In this document: positions 55,124 through 62,099 of the stretch, one piece after another
How the letters are laid out: every line of letters starts with the position of its first letter
Position numbering within the stretch: position 1 is the first letter of the stretch
The notes under the pieces: model-generated
The model's database searches: none
What the model was told of the DNA's origin: nothing
Seen by the model: the letters and a program-made list of their open reading frames with translations, nothing else
From: Alloyangia pacifica
Lineage (GTDB): Bacteria; Pseudomonadota; Alphaproteobacteria; Rhodobacterales; Rhodobacteraceae
Length of the DNA stretch: 64,000 bases
Assembly: GCF_020524285.1 (NCBI RefSeq)
Contig: NZ_JAIVKX010000010.1
Coordinates: forward strand, 62,001 to 126,000
Direction: 5' to 3'
Position numbers and translations under genes: made by a program

Positions 55124-56140
55124 ATGCTTGCCCGCCTGACCGGCCTCGCGCTTGCGGCCCTGCTTGCTGTTCCCGGCTACGCCGCGGGCGACAAGACCGG
55201 TGTCGGGGTCAGCAGCATGATCCGCCCCGAGGCGAACTTTGGCCGCGGCGTGTCGATGACCATCTGGTACCCGGCGCAGACCGGCGGCGGCGCTTCGGAA
55301 CTGGTCGGCCGCAACGCGGTCTTCGAAGGCACCCCCGCACAGCGCGAAGCCTCGCCCGTGCCCGGCAAGCTGCCGCTGGTGCTGCTGTCGCACGGCGGAC
55401 GGCGCTCGGCCGAGCAGAGCGGCGCCTGGCTGGCGGCGCGCCTGGCCGAAGGTGGCTACATCGTCGCCGAGGTCAGCGGCCAGCGCCCGCGCGACCCGGC
55501 CTCGGCGCTCGGTGAGATCTGGCGCCGCCCGGCGGAGCTGGGACAGGCGCTCGACCTGCTGCTGAACGACCCCGACTGGCAGATGCGCATCGACGAGACC
55601 CGCGTCGCGGTGGCCGGGGCCGCGCTTGGCGGCACGGCGGCGATGATGCTCGCGGGCGGGGCGCTGGACCAGGGCGCCTACATGCTCAACTGTTGGACCG
55701 CCCATCCCTCGCCCGACTGCCTCTGGTTCTCCGAGGGCGGCATCGACCCGGCCGACGTCGACCCGCAGGCGCTGACGCTGCCGCGCCGCGATGCGCGGGT
55801 GCGCGCGGTGCTGGCCATCGCCCCCGAGTATCTCGCCGAGTTCCGCCCCGAAAGCCTGAGCGAACGCAGCGCCGAGATGCGCATCTTCGGTCTCGACCAG
55901 CCGGCCTCCGGCGAGCTGCGGCTCGCGGCGCAGACCGGCATCGAGGTGCAGCCGCTGGAAGGCGCCGCGCTTTACGACCTCTTCGCGCTCTGCACCCCCG
56001 GCGGCGCCAAGCTGCTGGAAGAGGAGGGTGGCGACCCGGCGCTCTGCGGCAGCACCGCCGAGGCGCGCGCCGCGGTGCACGACCAGCTGGCCGAAGGGGC
56101 GCTCGACTTCCTGAACCGGGCGCTTCCGCAGACGAACTGA
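55124..56140 (+). CDS. Secreted alpha/beta-hydrolase-like protein lacking the nucleophilic serine
   Basis: The 338-residue protein has a signal peptide (about 20 residues ending GYA) and the fold of predicted dienelactone hydrolases: MTIWYP near 46, LPLVLLSHGGRRS as the oxyanion region around 82-94, and RVAVAGAALGGTAAMMLAG at the nucleophile elbow. There the expected G-x-S-x-G reads GAALG, with alanine in place of serine. The enzyme may therefore be inactive or use another residue. It lies 30 bp after rmuC. Confidence 0.75.
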   Translation: MLARLTGLALAALLAVPGYAAGDKTGVGVSSMIRPEANFGRGVSMTIWYPAQTGGGASELVGRNAVFEGTPAQREASPVPGKLPLVLLSHGGRRSAEQSGAWLAARLAEGGYIVAEVSGQRPRDPASALGEIWRRPAELGQALDLLLNDPDWQMRIDETRVAVAGAALGGTAAMMLAGGALDQGAYMLNCWTAHPSPDCLWFSEGGIDPADVDPQALTLPRRDARVRAVLAIAPEYLAEFRPESLSERSAEMRIFGLDQPASGELRLAAQTGIEVQPLEGAALYDLFALCTPGGAKLLEEEGGDPALCGSTAEARAAVHDQLAEGALDFLNRALPQTN

Positions 56141-56230
56141 TCCGCCGCCATCGCGACGCACCGCTTGTCGCAGATCAAGGTGAGGGTGTACGCTTTTCTC
56201 CATGGTGTGCGGGAAGAAAGGAGACGCGCC

Positions 56231-56560
56231 ATGGAAGAAATCAGCGTCCGCACGGTTGCCGCCGTGATCCTGATGGCCCGCGAGATCGAACGGGCCGAGG
56301 GCGAGCTGCGCGGCTTCATCGACCGCATGAGCGAAGAGGAGCAGGCCGCGCTTGTCGCGGTGATGTGGATCGGCCGAGATGCCTTCGACGCCGACGAATG
56401 GGCCGAGGCCTATGGCACCGCCCTCTCCGAAGCCTCCACGCCAACCGCCGACTACCTGATCGGCACGCCGCATCTGGCCGACAACCTCGAGGCCGGGCTC
56501 GCCGCGCTTGGCTACGATCCCGAGGACGAGGAAGACGAGCTGCTGAACCGCGGCCGCTGA
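56231..56560 (+). CDS. DUF3775 family protein
   Basis: The 109-residue acidic protein begins MEEISVRTVAAVILMAREIE and contains EQAALVAVMWIGRDAFDADEW, which defines DUF3775, a small alphaproteobacterial family of unknown function. The ATG at 56231 was chosen because it follows a GGAGACG ribosome-binding site; a longer frame starts at 56165. It ends 2 bp from the convergent dinB gene. Confidence 0.8.
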   Translation: MEEISVRTVAAVILMAREIERAEGELRGFIDRMSEEEQAALVAVMWIGRDAFDADEWAEAYGTALSEASTPTADYLIGTPHLADNLEAGLAALGYDPEDEEDELLNRGR

Positions 56561-56562
56561 AC

Positions 56563-57834
56563 TCAGCGCAGCCCGCGCCCCTTCATGATCGCCGTATCGC
56601 CGAAGCGGGCGCGGATCGCATCCGTCGCCCGTTCCGCCGCCGCGCGCCTGCCCGCATCCGGGTCGAGAAGATCGCCGCCGCGGTCGGCCTGCTCGGCGCA
56701 TACCAGATCCGAGATCCCGGCCCCCAGCAGCCGCCACGGCCCCTGCCGCTCCAGCCCGTCGAGCATGCCGCGCGCCACGCGGTAGATGCGGTCGGCCATC
56801 TGCGTCGCATCGCCCAGCGACTGCCGCCTGGTGATCAGCTTGAAGTCGGCGCGCTTGACCTTCAGCGTCACCACCCGCCCCGCCAGCCCCTTGGCCTTGG
56901 CGCGGTCCGCGACCTTCTCGCTCATGCGCCAGAGGTGCCCGTCCAGAAGGTCGTGATCGCCGGTGTCCTCATTGAAGGTGGTCTCGTTGGAGATCGACTT
57001 CACCGGCGCGTTGCGCATGACCCGCCGCGTGTCCTCGCCGCGCGCGAGATGCCAGAGCCGCTGTCCCATCGACCCGAAGCGGGCGATGAGGTCACGCTGC
57101 TCCCAGCGCAGCAGGTCCTCGAAGGTGCGGATCCCGGCGCGCTCGAGCGCCTCCTGCGAGGCCATGCCCACACCCCAGATCATCCGCACGGACTTCGGCC
57201 GCAGGAACTCGGCGGTCTCTGCCTTGCCGATCACCGAGAAGCCATGTGGCTTGTCGAGGTCCGAGGCGATCTTGGCGAGGAACTTGTTGTGCGACAGCCC
57301 GACCGAACCGGTCACCCCAAGTTCCTCGCGCATGCGCTTGACCAGCCGCGCCATCATCACCGCGGGAGGATGGCCATGCAGCCGCGCGGTGCCGGTGAGA
57401 TCGAGAAACGCCTCGTCCAGCGACAGCGGCTCGATCGAGGGGGTCAGCTCTTCCATCAGCGCGCGGATCTGCCGCGAGACCTGCACGTAGAGGTCCATCC
57501 GCGGCTTCACCACCACCGCGTCGGGACAGAGCTTCAGCGCTTGGAACATCGGCATGGCGGAGCGCACGCCGCGGATGCGGGCGACGTAGCAGGCGGTCGA
57601 AACCACCCCGCGCTTGCCGCCGCCGACGATCACCGGCTTGTCGGCGAGCTCCGGGTTTTCGCGTTTTTCCACCGTGGCATAGAAGGCATCGCAATCCATG
57701 TGCGCGATCGACAGGTCCCACAGTTCGTCGTGACGCACGATCCGCGGGCGCCCGCAGCTCGGGCAGCGCGATCCGTGGTCGAATTCGGCAAGGCAGTCAC
57801 GGCAGAGCGCGGGCATGGGTGGCATTTCCGGCAA
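56563..57834 (-). CDS. dinB: DNA polymerase IV with N-terminal zinc ribbon
   Basis: The 423-residue Y-family polymerase has catalytic acidic residues in HMDCDAFYATVE (D47, D49) and PLSLDEAFLDLTG. Before the polymerase core is a 35-residue zinc ribbon with C11, C14, C24 and C27 (CRDC and CPSC), a feature of some alphaproteobacterial DinB proteins and not of E. coli DinB. The little-finger domain is present. No LexA-type box was recognised in the 61-bp upstream region. Confidence 0.92.
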   Translation of the reverse strand: MPEMPPMPALCRDCLAEFDHGSRCPSCGRPRIVRHDELWDLSIAHMDCDAFYATVEKRENPELADKPVIVGGGKRGVVSTACYVARIRGVRSAMPMFQALKLCPDAVVVKPRMDLYVQVSRQIRALMEELTPSIEPLSLDEAFLDLTGTARLHGHPPAVMMARLVKRMREELGVTGSVGLSHNKFLAKIASDLDKPHGFSVIGKAETAEFLRPKSVRMIWGVGMASQEALERAGIRTFEDLLRWEQRDLIARFGSMGQRLWHLARGEDTRRVMRNAPVKSISNETTFNEDTGDHDLLDGHLWRMSEKVADRAKAKGLAGRVVTLKVKRADFKLITRRQSLGDATQMADRIYRVARGMLDGLERQGPWRLLGAGISDLVCAEQADRGGDLLDPDAGRRAAAERATDAIRARFGDTAIMKGRGLR

Positions 57835-57895
57835 CAGGTGTTACCTCTCCAGTATAAGCCATTCCCCCGTACCAGTGCCATTGCCCGGAGGCATG

Positions 57896-58294
57896 ATGGA
57901 GTTCAGAGGCGCCAAGCTCATCCTGTTTCTCGGTGACGATCTGCTGATCCTGCGCCGCGACCATACCGAGGGCATCCCCTGGCCCGGTTATCTCGACTTC
58001 CCCGGCGGCGCGCGCGAGCCCGGTGAGACCGGCGTCGAATGCGCCCTGCGCGAAACGATCGAGGAAGTCGGTCTCGACCTGCCTCCCGAGACCCTGAGCT
58101 GGGAAAGGCTCCACGACGGGCTGTGGTACTATGCCGCGCATCTGCCCGCCGAACGAGTCGGCGACGTGGTCTGGGGCGGCGAGGGCGAGGGCTGGATGAT
58201 GATGTCCCCGGGTGAGTTCATCGCCCGCGAGGATGCCATCCCGCACTTCCGCACCGTGCTGCGCGACTACATGGAACTGCGTGAGGCCGGCTGA
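57896..58294 (+). CDS. Nudix hydrolase
   Basis: The 132-residue protein has a complete Nudix box (G-x5-E-x7-REUxEExGU) at about 38-60, with GAREPGETG and RETIEEVGLDL. It hydrolyses nucleoside diphosphate-linked substrates; the specificity is unknown. Two ATG codons occur at 57893 and 57896, and the second was chosen because GGAGG is only one base before the first. The gene is divergent from dinB. Confidence 0.88.
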   Translation: MEFRGAKLILFLGDDLLILRRDHTEGIPWPGYLDFPGGAREPGETGVECALRETIEEVGLDLPPETLSWERLHDGLWYYAAHLPAERVGDVVWGGEGEGWMMMSPGEFIAREDAIPHFRTVLRDYMELREAG

Positions 58295-58320
58295 CGGTTC
58301 GCTGACGGTCCCGCTGCGGC

Positions 58321-58629
58321 TCAGGCGGCGCGGAAGATCGACAGCCAGCCAAGTCCGGCACTGCGCGGCTTTGCATCGCGCGGCCGTCTCACCCGTTCGG
58401 AAGGCAGCGGCGCGGTGCGCGCCTGCAGGGTGCCCTCGCGGTCGAGCAGCGCCAGCGCGCGCGAGATCAGAACCCGCTCCGCGGCGTCGGGCTGGGTGGT
58501 CACCGGGGCCCTGAAGGTGCTGGCGACCCGGACTCGTCCGGCGTCACCGTGAAAGGTCACGAGGGCCTCGAATTGTTCTTCGGCGGCATTGTAGCGCATA
58601 TCGCCGATCTGTGTGCGCATCTCGGTCAT
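58321..58629 (-). CDS. Hypothetical protein
   Basis: The 102-residue protein begins MTEMRTQIGDMRYNAAEEQFEALVTF, followed by a short beta-rich part with VRVASTFRAPV and a basic C-terminus (SERVRRPRDAKPRSAG). No family was recognised. Orthologue-like character is suggested only by its regular codon use. GGAGAAAC lies a few nt before the ATG. A longer minus-strand frame to 59196 overlaps the stomatin gene and is rejected. Confidence 0.6.
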   Translation of the reverse strand: MTEMRTQIGDMRYNAAEEQFEALVTFHGDAGRVRVASTFRAPVTTQPDAAERVLISRALALLDREGTLQARTAPLPSERVRRPRDAKPRSAGLGWLSIFRAA

Positions 58630-58811
58630 GGCGTTTCTCCTGATTGCGGAAAGAACGCGGCGACGGCGCGGCAGGTTCCTCTCACCGTCCTGCACGGCCG
58701 CGTGCGCAGCGCGCGAGCAGCGCGGTACCCGTCTCCGGACACACCATGAAAGCCCAAGGCCAAAACCTCTTTCCCTTGCGGCATTCCGCAGGGCATAGTC
58801 CACGTAAACCG

Positions 58812-58833
58812 CTTCTTCTCCTGCAAAATACGC
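58812..58833 (+). repeat. Stop-proximal dispersed repeat, copy 5 (divergent)
   Basis: This 22-nt copy differs from the others at several bases in the middle (TCCTGCAAAATACGC). It lies in the 298-bp gap 58630-58927, between the hypothetical gene and the stomatin gene. No supported gene ends just upstream, although an unconvincing 61-codon plus-strand frame stops 13 nt before it. A hairpin TGCGG-CATT-CCGCA precedes it at about 58776-58789. Nothing else is recognised in the gap. Confidence 0.6.
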
Positions 58834-58927
58834 CGGAGGCGAGGCGCCGAAGTGCCGAGGGGAAAAGCGCCCCCTCATGCAACCACAGGTGCCGCAGGCG
58901 TGCGCGGCGGGGGATGGAGATAAGGTG

Positions 58928-59824
58928 ATGGGTGCGGACGAGTTGATACTGGACCTCATAGGCGGCAACCTCGTGGTGCTGCTGCTCGCGGCATTCGTGA
59001 TCCTCTGCGTGCTGCTCGGGGTGCGCATCGTGCCGCAGTCCGAGAAGCACGTGGTCGAGCGCTTCGGGCGCCTGCGCGCGGTGCTCGGGCCGGGGATCAA
59101 CTTCATCGTGCCCTTCCTCGACCGGGTGCGGCACAAGGTGTCGATCCTCGAGCGGCAGCTGCCCAACGCCAGCCAGGACGCGATCACCGCCGACAACGTG
59201 CTGGTGGAGGTCGAAACCTCGGTGTTCTACCGCATCCTCGAGCCGGAGAAGACCGTCTACCGGATCCGTGACGTCGATGCCGCCATCGCCACCACCGTCG
59301 CAGGGATCGTCCGCGCCGAGATCGGCAAGATGGAGCTCGACGAGGTGCAGTCGAACCGCGCGGCGCTGATCTCCACCATCAAGGGCAACGTCGAGGATGC
59401 GGTGGACAACTGGGGCATCGAGGTGACGCGGGCCGAGATCCTCGACGTGAACCTCGACCAGCAGACCCGCGACGCCATGCTGCAGCAGCTCAACGCCGAG
59501 CGCGCGCGCCGCGCGCAGGTGACCGAGGCAGAGGGCCGCAAGCGCGCGGTCGAACTGGCCGCCGACGCCGATCTCTACGCCGCCGAGCAGACCGCCAAGG
59601 CGCGCCGCATCTCGGCCGAGGCCGAGGCCTATGCCACGCAGGTGGTGGCCGAGGCGATCGCCAAGAACGGGCTCGAGGCAGCCCAGTACCAGGTGGCGCT
59701 GAAACAGGTCGAGGCGCTGGTGGCGCTCGGCAAGGGCGACGGCAAGCAGACCATCGTGCTGCCCGCGAACGCGCTCGACGCCTTTGCCGATGCCTTCACC
59801 CTGCTCACGGGACGCAAGCCATGA
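58928..59824 (+). CDS. qmcA: SPFH/Band 7 domain protein (stomatin/QmcA-like)
   Basis: The 298-residue protein has one N-terminal membrane helix (about 13-34), an SPFH domain (VPQSEKHVVERFGR to about 200) and a C-terminal coiled coil rich in Ala/Glu/Arg (about 200-265). Such proteins form oligomeric membrane scaffolds and pair with NfeD-type partners. The ATG at 58928 follows AAGG; an in-frame upstream start at 58877 is unlikely. The stop overlaps the nfeD start by 4 bp. Confidence 0.92.
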   Translation: MGADELILDLIGGNLVVLLLAAFVILCVLLGVRIVPQSEKHVVERFGRLRAVLGPGINFIVPFLDRVRHKVSILERQLPNASQDAITADNVLVEVETSVFYRILEPEKTVYRIRDVDAAIATTVAGIVRAEIGKMELDEVQSNRAALISTIKGNVEDAVDNWGIEVTRAEILDVNLDQQTRDAMLQQLNAERARRAQVTEAEGRKRAVELAADADLYAAEQTAKARRISAEAEAYATQVVAEAIAKNGLEAAQYQVALKQVEALVALGKGDGKQTIVLPANALDAFADAFTLLTGRKP

Positions 59825-60087
59825 TCCAGCTCTGGTGGGTCTGGCTGGCGGCCGCCGTGGTGCTGCTGGTGCTCGAGGTGCTGAGCCCGGCCTATGTCTT
59901 CCTCGGTTTCGCCATAGGTGCCGCGGTGGTCGGGCTCCTGCTGCTGCTCGGCCTGTCCACCGGCTGGCCCGTGCTGCTGCTGATCTTTGCGGTGGTGGCG
60001 GCGATCGGATGGGCCTTGCTCCGGCGCTTCATGGGCGTGCGCAAGGGGCAGACGAAAATCTGGACGCGCGACATCAACGAGGACTAG
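59821..60087 (+). CDS. NfeD-like short membrane protein
   Basis: The 88-residue protein has two or three hydrophobic helices (about 5-25, 28-48 and 50-70) and a short C-terminal OB-like tail (GQTKIWTRDINED). The short NfeD (NfeD1b/YbbK-partner type) is the usual companion of SPFH proteins and probably stabilises the QmcA scaffold. Confidence 0.85.
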   Translation: MIQLWWVWLAAAVVLLVLEVLSPAYVFLGFAIGAAVVGLLLLLGLSTGWPVLLLIFAVVAAIGWALLRRFMGVRKGQTKIWTRDINED

Positions 60088-60134
60088 CCGACGCAGGGCC
60101 TGCGGCCGCGGTGGCCGCCCTCGCGAGAAATCTT

Positions 60135-60161
60135 GGAACCTTACCCGGGGGGGATCTCATT
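60135..60161 (+). promoter_or_regulatory. Candidate ECF-sigma-type promoter
   Basis: GGAACC (60135-60140) is separated by 17 bp from CATT (60158-60161), resembling the GGAAC/GTT pattern of ECF sigma factors. A start near 60168 would give a 48-nt leader to the secreted-protein gene. The -10 part is imperfect. Confidence 0.3.
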
Positions 60162-60215
60162 GGGGACTCAGAATGCCCAAGTGGGTGAACCCAACCAAGA
60201 CGGAGGAGATCGGAC

Positions 60216-60728
60216 ATGCCCAAGCGTTTCCTGACCACCACCACTGCTGCACTTACCATGATTGTTGCCGGCGCGATCGGCGCCCAGGCCGAGAACGAGG
60301 CCAGCGTCACCGAACAGGCGAGCCAGGCCGTCGACGCGATCGGCGACACCGCCTATGCCATCGGCGAAACCGCGACCGACACGGCACAGGCCGGTGTGGA
60401 AGCGGTCGGCGCCGACGAGATCTACAGCGATGCCGCGGATGTCTCGGCACAGCTCGACGCGGCGATCACCAATGATGCCGTGGTCCGTTCGAGCGATGGC
60501 GAGATCGTCGGCACGGTGCACAAGTCCGAGATGGAGCGCGGCCTCGTGGTCATCGACCTCGACGGCGAGATGGAGGGCGCCGACACGCGCGCCATCGAAA
60601 ACGCCGCCGTGCGCGCATCGCGGCTGTCGCTCAACGCCGAGCAAGAACTGCAGCTCGACATGACCAAGGCGCAGTTCGCCGCGGCGCTCAACGACGCCGT
60701 CAAGGTGCGTGTCGACGCCGAGGGCTGA
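60216..60728 (+). CDS. Secreted protein of unknown function
   Basis: The 170-residue protein has a Sec signal peptide (about 25 residues, ending AQA-EN), an Ala/Thr/Asp-rich segment (30-70) and a C-terminal domain with DAVVRSSDGEIVGTVHKSEMERG and VVIDLDGEME, faintly similar to a PRC-barrel pattern. No family was recognised. GGAGGAG is 8 nt before the ATG. A terminator follows. Confidence 0.7.
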   Translation: MPKRFLTTTTAALTMIVAGAIGAQAENEASVTEQASQAVDAIGDTAYAIGETATDTAQAGVEAVGADEIYSDAADVSAQLDAAITNDAVVRSSDGEIVGTVHKSEMERGLVVIDLDGEMEGADTRAIENAAVRASRLSLNAEQELQLDMTKAQFAAALNDAVKVRVDAEG

Positions 60729-60769
60729 CCTCGCCCCTTTGCGGTCGGGCTCTGAGAGCCCGGAAAATT

Positions 60770-60796
60770 GCCCCCTGCGGTCCTGCCGCGGGGGGC
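60770..60796. terminator. Bidirectional terminator between convergent genes
   Basis: GCCCCC-T-GCGG (60770-60780) pairs with CCGC-G-GGGGGC (60786-60796) around a 5-nt loop. TTTG follows on plus and AATTTT on minus. A smaller hairpin GGGCT/AGCCC lies just before at about 60747-60761. Confidence 0.75.
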
Positions 60797-60826
60797 TTTG
60801 CGTGCGACCTGCCTTCCGCGTCTGGC

Positions 60827-61873
60827 TCAGAGCCGGAACAGTCCCAGCGCGTCCATCACCTCGCGCTTCGTGGCCTCGGTCACCTCGCGCGCGACCTGCG
60901 TGCCCTCGGCGATGATCCGGTGCACCTGCGCGGGATCCGAGGCGACCTCGGCCCGCCGCGCCCGGATTGGCGCCAGCAGCGCCTGCAGGATGTCCTCGAG
61001 CCGCCGCTTCAGCACCGTGTCGCCAAGCCCGCCGCGGCGGTAGTGATCTTTGAGCGCCGCCACCTCGTCCTTCGCCTCGTCGAACGCGTCGAGATAGGTG
61101 AAGACCACGTTGCCTTCGACCCGGCCCGGATCCTGCACCCGCAGGTGGTCGGGGTCGGTGAACATCGCCCGCACCGCCCGGCTGATCTCGTCTTCGGAAG
61201 CCGAGAGGGTGATCGCGTTGCCCCCGGACTTGCTCATCTTGGCGCGCCCGTCGATGCCCGGCAGGCGGCCCGCCTCGGGAATCAGCGCCTGCGCCTCGGG
61301 CAGCACCTCGCGCCCGGCGGTGGCGTTCACCCGCCGCACCACCTCGTTGCACTGCTCGATCAGCGGCGCCTGGTCCTCGCCCACCGGCACCACGGTGGCC
61401 TTGAAGGCGGTGATGTCCGCGGCCTGCGCGGCCGGGTAGCAGAGGAACCCGGCGGGGATGTCTCGGCCGAAGCCGCGGGCGCGGATCTCGTCCTTGATCG
61501 TCGGGTTGCGCTCGAGCCGCGCGACGGTGACGAAGTTCAGGTAGAGCATCGACAGCTCGGCGAGCGCGGGCAGGTGCGACTGCAGGCAGATCGTCGTCTT
61601 CCTGGGGTCGATGCCGACGGCAAGGTAGTCGCAGGCTACCTCCAGCACGTTGCGGCGCACCTTGCCGATGTCATGGGCGTTGTCGGTCAGCGCCTGCGTG
61701 TCGGCGAGCAGCAGGAACTGGCAATGCGTGTCCTGCAGCGCCAGCCGGTTCTTCAGCGAGCCCGCGTAGTGGCCGATGTGCAGCGGGCCGGTGGTGCGGT
61801 CGCCGGTGAGGATGACCGGCTTGGCCGCGGTGGCGGCGTCGGTCTCGGGGCGGGTGAGCGTGGTCTGGTCCAT
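60827..61873 (-). CDS. trpS: Tryptophanyl-tRNA synthetase, auxiliary (TrpRS II-like) type
   Basis: The 348-residue class I synthetase has the HIGH motif H32-I-G-H35 ([18 protein letters not shown]) and KMSKS at 212-216. The sequence around HIGH, the [17 protein letters not shown] segment and [16 protein letters not shown] resemble the TrpRS II group (for example that of Deinococcus) rather than the more common housekeeping form (LHLGNYLGA). Members of that group in other bacteria are indolmycin resistant or inducible. It is preceded by a Trp-codon leader and attenuator. Confidence 0.85.
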   Translation of the reverse strand: MDQTTLTRPETDAATAAKPVILTGDRTTGPLHIGHYAGSLKNRLALQDTHCQFLLLADTQALTDNAHDIGKVRRNVLEVACDYLAVGIDPRKTTICLQSHLPALAELSMLYLNFVTVARLERNPTIKDEIRARGFGRDIPAGFLCYPAAQAADITAFKATVVPVGEDQAPLIEQCNEVVRRVNATAGREVLPEAQALIPEAGRLPGIDGRAKMSKSGGNAITLSASEDEISRAVRAMFTDPDHLRVQDPGRVEGNVVFTYLDAFDEAKDEVAALKDHYRRGGLGDTVLKRRLEDILQALLAPIRARRAEVASDPAQVHRIIAEGTQVAREVTEATKREVMDALGLFRL

Positions 61874-61951
61874 GGGGGTCTCCGTGTCTGGACAGGGTCT
61901 GTCGGGTCAGGGAGGTCGCCGCATGGGGGACTTGATGGGGTGTCGTACATC

Positions 61952-61981
61952 AAAAAGGCCGCCCGATGCGGCGGCCTTTTT
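61952..61981 (-). terminator. Terminator hairpin (3:4) of the trpS attenuator
   Basis: On the minus strand AAAAAGGCCGCC (61981-61970) pairs perfectly with GGCGGCCTTTTT (61963-61952) around a 6-nt loop, giving a 12-bp stem whose last five U residues form the T-tract. It ends 79 nt before the trpS start. The 5' arm (region 3) can instead pair with region 2 at 62005-61999. Confidence 0.92.
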
Positions 61982-61998
61982 GAAAACATGATACGTCG

Positions 61999-62017
61999 GG
62001 CCGCCTATGTCAGGCGG
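61999..62017 (-). promoter_or_regulatory. Regions 1 and 2 of the trpS attenuator
   Basis: Region 1, CCGCC (62017-62013), lies within the last codons of the leader peptide. Region 2, GGCGGCC (62005-61999), follows the stop. Regions 1 and 2 pair as a pause/protector hairpin, and region 2 pairs perfectly with region 3, GGCCGCC (61976-61970), as an antiterminator. A ribosome stalled at the Trp codons would cover region 1 and favour 2:3. Confidence 0.85.
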
Positions 62018-62054
62018 GCCACCAGAGAGTCGCAAGGGGCATCGGACGTGTCAT
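62010..62054 (-). CDS. trpS leader peptide with two adjacent Trp codons
   Basis: The 14-codon frame reads MTRPMPLATLWWPA and ends with TGA at 62012-62010. Two consecutive TGG codons in so short a peptide, immediately upstream of region 2 and the terminator, are the classical design of a Trp-sensing leader. There is no clear ribosome-binding site except a G-run 13 nt before the ATG, so the ATG may be near the transcript 5' end. Confidence 0.8.
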   Translation of the reverse strand: MTRPMPLATLWWPA

Positions 62055-62060
62055 GACGTC

Positions 62061-62089
62061 TGGTTAGCCCCCCGCGCGCGTCGGATCAA
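62061..62089 (-). promoter_or_regulatory. Candidate promoter of the trpS leader
   Basis: TTGATC (62089-62084) and TAACCA (62066-62061) are 17 bp apart on the minus strand. The -10 element is poor. Transcription would begin within a few nt of the leader-peptide ATG. Read-through from pyrF, whose stop lies at 62102-62100, is an alternative. Confidence 0.4.
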
Positions 62090-62099
62090 GTCTTGTTCC

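Noticed and set aside
53906-56737. A 943-codon minus-strand open frame opposite rmuC and the hydrolase gene
   Set aside because: It crosses three well-supported plus-strand genes and has low-complexity composition.
57835-57895. A LexA/SOS box upstream of dinB
   Set aside because: No GTTC-N7-GTTC pattern is present in the gap.
58613-58798. A 61-codon plus-strand frame ending 13 nt before repeat copy 5
   Set aside because: It overlaps the start of the minus-strand gene, has an Arg-rich random composition and no ribosome-binding site; the spacing match is intriguing but not enough.
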